A stretch of 64,000 nucleotides of DNA from Bradyrhizobium sp. PSBB068. Its GTDB lineage: Bacteria > Pseudomonadota > Alphaproteobacteria > Rhizobiales > Xanthobacteraceae. A program made the translations under genes and the position numbers. Below the pieces are notes generated by a model. The model did not search any database and was not told the origin of the DNA. It was given only the letters and a program-made list of their open reading frames with translations. Positions 34,909-47,100 of this stretch are shown piece after piece; positions within the stretch are counted from its first letter, which is position 1; each line of letters begins with the position of its first letter. The stretch spans positions 1,674,001-1,738,000 of the forward strand of contig CP069300.1 in the NCBI GenBank assembly GCA_016839165.1. The letters are read 5' to 3'.

Positions 34909-37045
34909 CGCTTGCTGCCTTCCAGGGACGATCGGCGGGGGCCAGGCTGCTGCCGGCGAGGTCCTCGACCTCGTTGACCAATGCCCCGGCGCGACCGATC
35001 AGTACGCGGGCGTAGGACGGATTGATTGGCCGATGCCCGAAAGCAGCGCCATCGAGTTGCGTGTTGATCTCGCGTGTCAGGGCATCGCGTCTGGTCGTGA
35101 TCGCGGCCATCATGTCGAGATAACGTTGATAACCGACATCGCCGCCCGTGATGGCCTGGGTCGCAAGGGCAAGGCTGTTGCGTCCGAGCTGGCCAAGCGG
35201 ATCGTTGATCGTCTTGGCGGCACGCGCCAGATACACATAGGTCTCGCGATCGTCTGCGAGCTCAGCCGGCAGCGCGCTCGGCTCAAGCGCATCTCCAAGC
35301 ACGACGCCGTCGTGGGTGTAGCGGTCGGTCAGACCCAGCACCGCCAGCAGGGTGGGCCGCAGGTCCGCGTGGTGCGAGAGGATGTCGGGTGTCTCGCCGC
35401 GGTGCGCGATCCCCGGCCCAGCCATGCCGAACCAGCTGCCGCCGAGAATCTGCGCGATGTCGCCGCGTACCCACGCCGTGTCGGGATTGACCGCAACGCA
35501 GGCCGGCGGTTGCGTACAGTCGGCGCGGCTGCCGGCCGTCCTGACGATGTAATCGGGGTCTGCGAACATGATGACATGCGGCGTGCGCGCCGGGCTTGCG
35601 GTCACCATGTGCATGAGCTGCATCTGCGCGCGGTCCGCGACCATCGACGTCAGGCGATCGGTGTTGCCGGTGACCGGGTTGACGACGGCAAGCCTGCCGA
35701 CATCCTGCGCGAGCGTGCGTGTCAGCGGATCGGCGGGGAGCGGATTGCCGCGGATGTAGAACGGCGGCGCGTTGCCGACCTGAACATCGAACGTGGTCAC
35801 GTTGTGGCGCTCGGTCGCGAGCAGCCGATCGATGGCGATGCCGATCGCGCCGATCGGCCGGTAGCTGCAAGGCACCGCAAGGCCGTCGCACCCTGGCGGG
35901 CTGGGCGGCCCGCCGACAAAACGGTCATTACCCGTGGGCACGACGACGAACAGCGTATTGCGCGTGGTGATCCCGCTTGCGCCCAGCCGGTCGATAAAGC
36001 TCCTGAAGGCGGCATCGTCGGCGGCGAGCCTAGCGACATGGTCGTGCTCTCCGGGGCCGAGGGCGCGCCGGCGCGTGGTGGGCGGCCGATGCCCATCGCC
36101 GATTCCGACATAGACCACCGGCACGCCGGCCTCCAGCATCGCCGCGGCATAGCCGAGCGATTGTGCGGCCGTTGTCGCTGACGCACCGGGAAAGCCCGGG
36201 TGACCTGCGTCGTCGTCGATGATATCGCCGTCAAGATCCCTGACCGGGCCGTCCGGCGAGATTACCGGCTGCACATTGCGGTTGCCGAACAACGCGCTGA
36301 AGCCGGCGTAGCCGCCCGGCTCATCGGGCAGCAGATCCGAACGTGCGTTGGCGTTGCTGCATAATGCGCTGCCGCGAGCGCAATGGATCGCAATGCCAAG
36401 GAAATCGGCCCGCCCCTTGAGCGGATCGCCGGCAGCGGCGCGGGCTTCGGAGGGGCCGAGCGTTGCCGCGATCTCGGGGCCGATCTCCTGCAGTGTCAGG
36501 CCGGTCGTTGCGAACGCGCCGACGTCGCAGCCGGCGGCCGTGAACGGCACCCACGGTGCGGGCACGGTCTTGCCGGTGTCGGCCAACATCAGCGGCTTGC
36601 CATCGCTGCTGGTCGCGGTCCAGTAGGCGAAGGCGCTGGCGAAGCCTATGCTGCCGTCGCTGCGGAACGCAGCATTGCTGTTGCCGGTTGCAACGCCCAT
36701 CCGGTCGCCATGCAGACCGGTCAGGATCGTGAGCGCGTCAGTCGCGGTCTCGGCAAGCGGCGAGGTCTGATGATTGCTTCCGATGATTCCGTCGCGCGTG
36801 ATGAAGTCGCGCAAATGCGGCATCTGCTCGAGATCCGACGGCACGTTGGGGTCGTCGCGGCGCAGGTGAACATTGTCGAGCTCGATCTGCACGACGTGCT
36901 TGATCACGCCGCCGCGCGAGCGCAACTCGCATGCCGCGAGCGCCTGCGCGGATCCGGTGCTGCACGTCACGACACAATCCAGCGCCAGGAACAGCGCGCC
37001 GAGCAGCAGCGGCATGAGGCCGGCACGGATGCGACTCGAACGCAT
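34898..37045 (-). CDS. Exported alkaline-phosphatase-superfamily protein
   Basis: This 715-residue protein has a signal peptide (about residues 1-33, LMPLLLGALFLALDC). It has the alkaline-phosphatase/phosphodiesterase fold pattern: HVVQIELDNVHL near the start (metal-binding Asp), TSPLAETATDALTILTGLHG (candidate Thr/Ser nucleophile region), DGDIIDDDAGHPGFPGASAT, and late ISHH-type metal-ligand motifs (PDILSHHADLRPTLLAVLGL). The exact substrate class cannot be told. The start at 37045 fits the signal peptide; an ATG 19 codons earlier is possible. It heads an operon with gspD. A phosphatase-fold enzyme joined to a secretin gene recalls Hxc/LapA-type systems, where the phosphatase is the secreted cargo. 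Confidence 0.8.
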   Translation of the reverse strand: MRSSRIRAGLMPLLLGALFLALDCVVTCSTGSAQALAACELRSRGGVIKHVVQIELDNVHLRRDDPNVPSDLEQMPHLRDFITRDGIIGSNHQTSPLAETATDALTILTGLHGDRMGVATGNSNAAFRSDGSIGFASAFAYWTATSSDGKPLMLADTGKTVPAPWVPFTAAGCDVGAFATTGLTLQEIGPEIAATLGPSEARAAAGDPLKGRADFLGIAIHCARGSALCSNANARSDLLPDEPGGYAGFSALFGNRNVQPVISPDGPVRDLDGDIIDDDAGHPGFPGASATTAAQSLGYAAAMLEAGVPVVYVGIGDGHRPPTTRRRALGPGEHDHVARLAADDAAFRSFIDRLGASGITTRNTLFVVVPTGNDRFVGGPPSPPGCDGLAVPCSYRPIGAIGIAIDRLLATERHNVTTFDVQVGNAPPFYIRGNPLPADPLTRTLAQDVGRLAVVNPVTGNTDRLTSMVADRAQMQLMHMVTASPARTPHVIMFADPDYIVRTAGSRADCTQPPACVAVNPDTAWVRGDIAQILGGSWFGMAGPGIAHRGETPDILSHHADLRPTLLAVLGLTDRYTHDGVVLGDALEPSALPAELADDRETYVYLARAAKTINDPLGQLGRNSLALATQAITGGDVGYQRYLDMMAAITTRRDALTREINTQLDGAAFGHRPINPSYARVLIGRAGALVNEVEDLAGSSLAPADRPWKAASDAH

Positions 37046-37405
37046 GACGCCACGTCTTTGATACCGGTGTTTCGTCTCGACGGCTTTTAGGCGTCGATGC
37101 AAAGCGGCAGCGCCGGCAAGTTGCCGCCTGCTACACGCCTGGAGTGTGTGGGGCTTGGATGACGCCGTCGTAACAACAGCTCGCGCATGACGCGCATGGC
37201 GACAATGTCCGGCTGTGATTCACTTTCACAGATTTGACGCATACACGCTGCGATGCGCGACACAACGCGTTGCCTAGTAACGAGAAGCCTTGCAACGCAG
37301 GCGCTCCTGGCGCAGGTTGATTGTTGCACGCGGTGATGACGATCCGGTGCACGCGGACAGGTGCGAGCAGAAAACAACCAGCTCAGACCTAGGGACAGCC
37401 GACAG
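37046..37405. other. Divergent promoter region between phosphatase-gspD operon and gspC-like gene
   Basis: These 360 bp separate two secretion units that face away from each other and should contain both promoters. I found no recognisable operator. No gene is supported here. Confidence 0.4.
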
Positions 37406-37909
37406 ATGTCGATCGCAGTGCAAATGTTGATGGTTGCCGGGCTTTGTCTTTGCGCATTGTTTGCGCGCGCTGCGGAACTTGCGGCAGGCGGCGAGGTCGT
37501 CGTCAACAATCCGGTCGAAGTCCAGCCCTTGCAACAGTTGAGCGCGACCATCGACAAGCCGCTGTTCTCGCCGGCGCGGCGTCCGCCGGCCAAGCCGGTC
37601 GCGCCGGTGGCGCGGCAGGAAGCGCCACCGCCACCGCCGCCGCCGAGCGTGGTGGTGCTCGGCATTGTCAGCGAGAATGGCGACGGTCGTGCCGCGATCC
37701 GTGCCGCGAGCAAAGGCGACAAAGTGATGCGCGTACGCACCGGTGACGACGTGAGCGGCTGGAAGGTCGAGCGGATCGAGCCGCGCCGGCTTGTGCTCAA
37801 ACAGGGGGAACGCTCGGTGGATTTCGCCCTGTTCACCGGCGCGGCGAAGCCGCCGAAGCCCGCCGAGCGGCCGCTCCGGCAGTCCAGAGCAGCATCGCCA
37901 ACCAATTGA
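37406..37909 (+). CDS. Type II secretion system GspC/GspN-like protein
   Basis: This 167-residue exported or membrane-anchored protein has a hydrophobic N-terminus (VQMLMVAGLCLCALFARAAE). The segment QQLSATIDKPLFSPARRPPA is the conserved entry to the GspC homology-region domain, followed by a proline-rich linker (EAPPPPPPPS) and VVVLGIVSENGDGRAAIRAA, VRTGDDVSGWKVERIEPRRL, matching the HR-domain beta-sandwich. GspC links platform and secretin. Here there is no PDZ domain and the protein is about half the usual length, as in GspN/short GspC forms. It stands alone 280 bp before the giant adhesin gene on the same strand. Confidence 0.8.
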   Translation: MSIAVQMLMVAGLCLCALFARAAELAAGGEVVVNNPVEVQPLQQLSATIDKPLFSPARRPPAKPVAPVARQEAPPPPPPPSVVVLGIVSENGDGRAAIRAASKGDKVMRVRTGDDVSGWKVERIEPRRLVLKQGERSVDFALFTGAAKPPKPAERPLRQSRAASPTN

Positions 37910-38187
37910 CGCGACGGTGTTTTTGAACTGGCCGGTTCGCGCCGAGGTTGAGTTCCACCGCAGGGTTAAAACTTTTTTGCGAAATCGCTTCGCGTTAGCT
38001 CGTCTCAAACTGTCTTAAGATCAGAGAGGCGTCCCGAACTGTCGGGCGTGTCCGCTCGCGGGCGGCTGCGCCAGCAGGGTTGCGCGCTTTTCACTGAGAT
38101 GTCGGCATCGGGCCAACTGATCGCAGGCTGGCCGGTGCCTCGTTGCGTCACGATCGTTCGCATCGTCTGCTGCATTGGAAGGCCCGC

Positions 38188-41100
38188 ATGCATTCGCTCC
38201 CTCGCTCGATCTCGCGCCGTGGCCTGTTGCTCGCAGGTGCAAGTTCGATCGCGATCGCAATGAGCTCGCCCGCGGCGGCGCGCCCGTTCGGCGCCTGGGG
38301 TGGCGTCAGCAGCGCGGCCACGCAGGCGGCGATCAGCGCGGCGCAGGATGCCGCACAGCAGGCGCAGCAGGCCGCGCAGAACTCGCAAGCGTCGATGGCA
38401 CGCGCCGCGCAGGCGATCCAGGCATTGCAGGCGGCCCAGAGCGTCGCGCGCGGGTTGGCAGCGAGCGCGCCGAGCGCAGTGCCGAACGGCCTCAATGCCG
38501 GCGGCCTGGTGCCGAACAGCGGCCTGGCCGCGCCCGGCGTCGCCAATCCCGTCACCAACTGGGTCGGTGCCGCCACGCCGACGCAGACCAGCAGCGGCGG
38601 CCAGACCACGGTCAATATCAACCAGACTCAGCCCCAGGCGGTGTTGAATTGGCAGTCGTTCAATGTCGGCAGCGGCACGACCGTCAATTTCAACCAGCAG
38701 GGCAACGCGAACTGGGCCGCGCTCAACAGGATTGCGTCGGCCGGCGTGCCGAGCCAGATTCTGGGAACGATCAGGGCCGACGGCGCGGTCTACCTGATCA
38801 ACCAGAACGGCATCATCTTCGGCGGCACCAGCCAGATCAATGTGCACACCTTGATCGCCTCGACGCTGGATCTGCCGTCGCAGCTCAGCGGCAGCAATTA
38901 TAAGGGATTCCTGCAAAGCGGGCTGTTCTCGCAGCTCGGCAACGTGCCGGTCAGTGTTGTCCCTCCCAATACGGCTTCGGGTGCTGCGATCTTCAACGTG
39001 GGCAGCGGCAGCGGAAAGGTCACGGTCCAGCCGGGTGCGATCATCGACACAACCGGCAAGCTGAGCGCGAATGGCGATGGTGGCTACGTCGCGCTGCTCG
39101 GCGACGGCGGCGTCAGCAATGCCGGTGCGATCACCACCAGGAACGGCCAGATCATCCTGGCGTCGGACAGCTCCGTCACCCTGGTAACGCCGCTGTCGAC
39201 CGCAGTCGGCGTCCAGACCGCGATGCGGGTGCTGGCCAATGGAGGCGTGGTAACGAATCAGGCTTCCGGCCTGCTGACGTCCAATTCCGGCGCGGTCACG
39301 CTGTCGGGCGGATCGATCAACCAGCTCGGTGGCATCGTCGCGACCACCTCGACCACCCGCACCGGCTCGATCAACATGAACACGGCCTGCGTGCAAAGCG
39401 GCTGCGCGTCCGGTGCCGACGGCAATATCGTGCTGGGGTCGGCGAGCCTCACGTCGATCCTGCCGGACGAGACCAGCGGAACCCTGCCGACCGCGACGCT
39501 CAACACACCGACATCAGCGAACGGCGCCAGCAACGCGCCGTATTTCCAAACGGTGCTGCAGCCGCAGCTCAGCATAACGGCGGTTGGCAGCGTCGATGTG
39601 CAGGGCACCGGCGCGGGTGCCGCCGGTGCCATGATCAAGGCGCCGGGCGCCGCGCTGACGATCGGCGCCGACAGTGTTGCCGGCACGGTCCTGCTCGAGA
39701 AGGGCAGCACCATCGATCTCTCCGGCATCACCGGGGTCACGCTGCCGATGTCGATCAATCAGATCAGCATCCTCGTCACCGCGGCGGAGGTCGCCGACAG
39801 CCCGCTCGCCCAGGCCCTGATCGGCAAGACCGTGACCATCGATGCGCGCCTCGGCGGCACGCGTGCCGACGGTGTGAAATGGGTCGGCTCGCCGCTGCTC
39901 AACGCGGCCGGCTATGTCGGGCTGATCCCGCAAAGCATAGACCAGATCCTCACGGCTGGCGGCAGCTTCTCGACATCAGGAAAGAATGTCGTGCAGCAGC
40001 CGGGCGCGACCATCAACGTGTCGGCCGGCTATGTGCAATACACCGGCGGCTTGATCAGCACGACGCGCCTGCTGGGTGCCGACGGGCGCGTCTACGACAT
40101 CGGCCGCGCCGATCCCACCATTGCCTATGTAGGCGTCGGCGGCGGCTTCACGGTCCTGCACAAGGTCAATGGCGTCGTCGATACCAAGCTGACTGAGATC
40201 TATCTCAGCCCCTGGGGCGGCAGCAGCAATTCGCATTATGAGGCGAGCTACATCACCGGCGCCAATGCCGGCTCGGTCACGGTCGCGGCCGTCAATCCGA
40301 TCGTCAACGACATCATCGGCAACGTGGTGGCGGGCAGCCGGCAACGCGCGCTGGCGGGATCGTCGAATCTCTCGTCCGCCGACCAGATGCCGAAGGGTGC
40401 GTCGCTGAGCATCACGTTCGCGAATCCGACGGGCACCGGCAACCCGAACAATTTGGTGCTCACGTCGCAGGCCGCTGCCGGGGCGGATCCGTACGGTCTC
40501 GGCGGCTTGAACTTTGCCAACGCGTCGAGCTGGTCGCCTACGCTCGTCAACGGCCTGTTCCCGATCTTCACCGACCTCCTCTCCAATGCATCGCTCGGGG
40601 CCGTCTCGATCACGGGCGCGCATCGGCTAGACATGACAACGAATGCCGTTCTGTCGGTGCGGCCTGGTGGCAGCATCACGCTGGACAACGTCGCCACGAT
40701 TGACGGCACACTCAGTGCGCCCGCCGGCCAGCTCAGCCTTACCGGCTTCACCTATCCCGTCAAGTTTCAGCCGGCGCAGCCGCCGGTTCCGGCCCTGGTC
40801 ATCGGGCCGCATGCGGTGCTCGACGTGCGCGGGCGCTGGGTTAACGACACAGGCTTGTCGGCGGATCAGCTCGAGGGACGCGCTTACGTCAACGGCGGCA
40901 GCGTGAGTATCTCAACTCTCTCAGCCAGCAACGGGCCGAGCAGAGGTGACGGCGCCTTCGTCGACGTCACTCAAAGCATCGTGCTCTCGCCTGGCAGCGT
41001 CATCGACCTGTCCGGCGGCGGTTATGTCGATACGACCGGCAAGGTCAAGATCGGGTCCGATGGCTTGCCGGTCGGCAAGGGTGGTAGCTTGACCCTATCC

Positions 41101-44100
41101 CTCTACACCGGCGCCTTCTCCGGTAATCTTGGTAGCAATGAAAGCCCTGCCGACTTCAACGTCCTCCCGCACGGCACCAATCCGGATGGCACCGTCAACT
41201 ATCCCAACCAGGCCAATGTGCTGCTTGGCGGCACCGTCTACGCAGGCGGCTTCGATGGCGGCGGTACGCTGACATTGCAGGCCTCGACCATTGCGGTCGA
41301 CGGCGCGACCGCGGATGTGACGTCGTATGTTTCCACGAATACGGCAAACGCCGTCGCCCTCCAAAGCGGAATCCCTGTCGCGGGCATGGCCGTATCGGAC
41401 GCGAAGGCCGGTCGGGTGGTTCTGCCGCCTTCGTTCTTCACCAGCGGCGGATTCTCCCAGTACACCCTGACCGATATTTCTGGCGGGGTCACCGTGACCG
41501 CGGGCACGCAGCTGCTGCTGCAGAAGCAGCCGAGCGCCGTGCTCTCCGGCCGCGAGGTGAAGATTCCGACCGGCGCGCGGGTGCGCGACTTCGCGTCCCT
41601 GGGACTGGTGCCCGATGGCTTGCGCAAACCGGTCAGCCTGACGCTGGGCGGGACTAATGTGCTGGTCGATCGTGGCGCCGCCATCGTCACCGATCCGCTG
41701 GCCACGGTCGCACTGAATGCGGTTGCGACGGCCGCTATTCGCGGCAACATCGTCGTGCCAGCGGGCAGCATCAATGCAACGGGTACGGAGGTGCGCATCG
41801 GTGCGACCGCCGTGCTCGATGTGAGCGGCGTGTTCGTGCCCAATCCGCAGGTGACCGCCTATTCGACGGGCACAGTGCGCGACGCCGGCACCATCTCGCT
41901 GTTGGCGACCAGCGTGGTGGCGGAGCCCGGCGCGCAGTTCAATCTGCAGGGTGCGGCGGTGACCGCGGAAAGCAACCTGATCCAGTTGCCGCAGGCTGGT
42001 TTCGGACCGCACGTCGTCGGGCAGGCGGCCTGGAGCAACGGCGGCAGTCTGCAGCTGTCCGGCAGGACGGTCTATTTTGCCGGGTCCGTCGATGCGGCGG
42101 GCGGAGCACCGCTTGCGACCGGCGGCAGCCTGACCATCGGCGTCGTCAATGACACCGCGAAGGGCGCTCCGCCGGCGCCGGACATCATCACGGTGCAGCA
42201 GCCCGGCGTGGTCGCAGCGAACCTGCCGGCTTTGGGCGCGTCGGCGACAGCGGGTGCATTCATCGGGGCCGATACGCTGAGCAACAGCGGCTTCGATTCC
42301 GTGACGCTCAATGCTCAAACCATTGCGTTCGGCGGCTCGGTCAATGTCAGGATTCCCGGCGCCCTGACCCTTAACGCGCGTGCCGGACACATCGCGATCG
42401 CGGACGGGTCGGTCGTCAATCTGAACGCCGGCTACGTTCGCTTGGTCGGACTCGTGCCCAGTGCCCAGTCGATCGTCCCGACTGCCGGCGCCGGCACGTT
42501 GAACGTGACGGCTCAATGGATCGACCTCGAGCGCGGCATCGGGCTCGACAACGCCGGCAGCGTCAACCTCACCAGCGCGGGCGCCATCCGGTTGCTGCCG
42601 CAATATTATGGTTTCGTCGACGGCAGCTTTGGCGCGGGAGAGACGACGTTCGGTGGAGCGCTGCTGGTTCCCGGCAATCTCACGCTGCGCGCGGCCGAGA
42701 TCTACCCGGTCAGCAACACCGCGTTCCTCCTGATGTCGACCGGCGCGTCGGGCGCGATCACGATCGCACAGAACGGCATTCCGACGCCGCCGCTTTCGGC
42801 GGGCGGAAGCATTGTGATCAGTGCACAGAACATCGTGCAGGGCGGCACGCTGTGGGCGCCGCTCGGCAACATCATCCTGGGCGTGCGGACCAGCAGCGAC
42901 GTCCCGGCCCAATTCATCAACGCGATTGCCAACGAGGGGCACGTCACCTTCGCCTCGGGGACCTTCACGCCGACGGCGAGCGTGACGCTGGCAGCGGGCA
43001 GCCTGACCTCCGTGTCGGCAGCCGGTCTGGTCGTGCCGGATGGCTACACCGTCGACGGCACCACCTGGTATCAGGGCGCTTCTACCAATCAGGGCGTGCC
43101 AGTGCTGGCCGCGCCGCCGAGCAAGTCGATCGACCTGTTCGGTACGAACGTGGCGACCCAGTCGGGCGCCTTGCTCGACCTCAGCGGCGGCGGCGATATC
43201 TATGCGACGGAGTTTGTCGCAGGCACCGGCGGCAGCCGCAACGTGCTGACGACTTACCAGCAGAACCCTGCGAATGGCAGCGCCATACCGACCTATGCTG
43301 ACGGTCGCCAGATCTATGCGCTGGTCCCGACCTACTCGGCCGGCGTTGCCGCCTACGATCCCAACTTCGCCTTCGCGCCATACTCTTCCGGCCTGGTGGT
43401 ACCAGCCGGCAACAGTACGAATGGCGCCCCTGCGGGAAGCGTGCAGCCGTTCGCGAATGGGATCGCGCCGGGCCAGTCGGTGACCATCGGTGCCGGCAGC
43501 GGCATCCCTGCCGGCACCTACACGCTGCTGCCGGGAATGTACGCAACGCTGCCCGGCGCCTACCGCGTCGTCCAGGTTGCAAACAACGTCAATCCGAATG
43601 CGGTCGCCGGTACCTCGAGCTCGGACGGCTCGCGATATGTCACCGGCACGTTCGGCAATCAATTGACCGGCGCGCGTTCGTCGCAATCCGCCGTATTCCA
43701 GCTGCAGTCGCAATCGGTCTGGTCGCAGTATTCGCGCATCGACATTACCTCGGGAACAACCTACTTCCGCAACCAGGCGCTTGCGGCAGGAAATGCTCCG
43801 CCGCCGCTGCCGATCGATGGCGGCGTGCTGGTGCTCGGCGCAACCAATTCGCTCAATCTTGCCGGCACCAACCGGTTTGCGCCCGGCACCAGCGATCTGG
43901 CGCCAGGCCTCGTCGGCGGCGGTGGCCAGGTGCAGATCAGCGGCAAGAACATCCTGGTCCTCGCTTCCGACAGAGCGGTGCCGGCCGGCGACTGCGTTGG
44001 AGGAAGCGCCGCCGGCTGCACGGACGCGAACAACTACCTCGTTCTCGATGCCGACCAGATCAGCGGGCTCGGGGCGTCCTCGGTGCTGATCGGCGGCACC

Positions 44101-47100
44101 GCTCAAGTCATCAACGGCGTGCAGAACATCACCGCCAGCGCGCTCAATCTCGAGGTCCTGACCGACGCGGCGCATCCGTTGACCGGGCCCGAGCTGCTTC
44201 TTGTCTCGCTCGCCGGCGACGGAGCTCTTGTCACCGGCAGGGGCCTTGTCATCGGTGACGGCAGCGTCGTCAGGGCGGTCGGCGCGGTGCCCGGCGGCAC
44301 CGACCGTAACATCACGATCGGCTCGCTGCCGGTCAAACAGTCCGATGGCAGCTATGTGTTTGCCAGCGGCGACGGTGCGCTGCTGCGGGTTTCGAATGGC
44401 GACACGGTGACGGTCAGCCGAATCTATGTTCCCGGGCAATATGCCGGCAGCGGTCCGCCGCCGAGCAGCAAGGTTCCGCTGGGCGCCTTCTCGATCGGCG
44501 CCGGCGCGATCATCGATGGCGGCAATGCGCTGACGCTCGACACCAGCGGCAGCGGCACGCTCGCCTCCGACGCCATCCTGAATGCCAGGAATTACGACAT
44601 CGCCGGATCGGTCATCAACATCGGCGGCGGCAGCACCGGCATTGTGTTGAATTCTACCATCCTCGCGAATTTCAACGATGCCGTCTCGGTCCGGCTGCGC
44701 AGCGCGACCGCGATCAATCTGTACGACGCCAACGGATTGCAGATCGGCGATGCTGCGCATCCGATCGGCACGCTGACCTTCGATGGCGCCGGGCTCTTCA
44801 GCCAGGGTGGCAACACCACGGTCAACGCCACCAACATCGATCTCGCCAACACCAGTGGCGCGACCGGGGTCGGCATCACCGGCGCCGGCGGCACCCTCAC
44901 GCTCAATGCGTCGCAGGTCATCACCGAGGACGTCGGCGCCAAGCATCTCGGCGGCTTCAGCCAGATCAATTTCAACGCCGGCAAGGCGATCGCGTTCAGC
45001 GGCAACGGCACACTCGATACCGGATCGATTGCGGCTGCGGCGCTGGCGTTCAATGTCGGCGGCGTCACGATCTCGAACCCCGGCACCGGCTATACCGGAG
45101 TCCCGACCGTGACCATCTCGGGCGGCGGAGGATCCGGCGCCCAGGGCACCGCGTTGCTCGGCGTGGTCAGCTTCGCCGTCGTCAGTGGCGGTTCGGGCTA
45201 CAGCAACGGCGATCCGGTCACGGTCTCCGGAACCGACAGTAACGGCAACCCGGTCACGGCGACCGGGACCGCCATCGTCGATGCCAACGGTGCGGTCACC
45301 GGCGTCAAGCTCACCTCGTCCGGCTCCGGCTTCCCCGGTTCTGTCGACTCCATCTCCGTCAACAGCGCCACGGGGGATGGCAGCGCCCAGTTGACCGCGG
45401 CGCTGGGCGTGGTCGGCGTGACCATCACCAATCCGGGCACCGGCTACACCAGCATGCCCACCTTCTCCTTCTCCGGCGGCGGAGGCGTGGCCACGGCGGC
45501 GCAGGTTCTCGTCAATGTGACGGGAATCAACCTGACCAATGCGGGTGACGGTTACCTGAGCACTCCGACCATCAAGATCAGCGGAACCGGCACGACGGCG
45601 ACCGCCACCGTGTCCGGCGGCGCCGTCACCGGACTGGCGCTGACCAATGCCGGCACCGGCTATTCGAGCCTGCCGACCGTGACGTTCTCGGGCGGTGGCG
45701 CGGGCGCCGCGAACATGGTGCTGTCCGCCCCGGCGATCGTGGTCAACAGCGGGGCGACGCAATCGCTGAGCACGCTGGGCAATGTCAGCCTGCTCACCGC
45801 CGCAGGTAACAAGCCGGCGAGTGTCGCCAGCAATATCGGCGGCGCTCTCGCCATCGCCGGCGGGTCGATCACCGATAGCGCGACGATCCAGGCGCTGTCC
45901 GGCAAGGTCAGCCTGACCGCGACCGCCGGCGACGTCGTGCTGGGTAGCGGCGCGCTCATCAATGCGTCCGGCTCGCGCATTGCGATCCTCGACGTGGTCC
46001 AGGATGCACCCGGCGGCGACGTGCAACTCGCGTCGACGACCGGCAATGTGATTGTCGGGCAGGGTGCCACCGTCAGTGTTGCCGGGGCAGGCCGCGGCTT
46101 TGCCGGATCGGTGTCGATCCTGGCTGCAAACAGCGCGACGCTCAACGGCACCCTCGACGGTAGCGCTGCGTTCAAGGATCTCGGCGGCAATTTCACGCTG
46201 CAGGCGGGAACCCTCAATGGAGCGACCGGCCTGCCGCTCTCGGCATTCTCCGGCGGCTTCACGGTGCGCCTCGGCAATGGCGACATCCGCATCGATGCCG
46301 GCCAGACGCTCAGCTCCGGCAAGGTCCTGCTGGTTGCCAACAACGGCAGCGTGATCGTCAACGGCACCATCGATGCGAGCGGGCCGAGCGGCGGCCAGAT
46401 CTCGCTCTATGGCGCCGGCGTCACCGCGGGCGGCGTCACCACCGGCGGCGTCAGTATCGGCAGCAGCGCCGTCCTCAATGCGTCCTACGCCGCAGGCAAT
46501 CCATCCGACCCGGCCTACGCCACGGCCAGCCTGGTGCAGACCGGCGGTACCATCACGCTGGGCACCACCGGCACGCCCGACGCCGGCGGCGCCGTCAACG
46601 CCACCTATGGCTACCAGAACATGACGACCTCGGGCGCGATCAGCGTCGCCCCGGGGGCCATATTCGACGTCAGCGGTGGCCCGGGCGGGCCGAACATCAA
46701 CAACTCCGGCGGTGCGGTCATCATCCGGGCGCCGATCCTCACCAACAACACCGTCAATGTCGATTTCCGCGGCACCGTCCGCGGCGTGCTCGATGCCAAC
46801 GGCAACCCGATCGGCAAGGGTGTCGTGCTCAATCCCTACGCGGTGTGGAGCACCACCGACAGCTCGACCGGTGCACGGCACTTTGACGGCATCATCGATC
46901 CGGCCGGATGGTTCGACGCCGCCGGCAATCCGCTGCCGGGCACCGATCAGAACGGCAAGACGATCGTCGCGCCGACGCCGCAGGCGACCGGTACGGTATT
47001 CATCGTCTCGGCGCCGAATGCCGATCACGTCAGCTTCTATCAGAACACGCTGGCGGGCTTCGTCCAGAACCTGGCCGTGACGCCGGCGGGCGGCAGCGCG

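Noticed and set aside
32626..34977. A 783-codon plus-strand open frame over gspD
   Set aside because: It is antisense to a secretin with full family motifs; the translation has no recognisable features.
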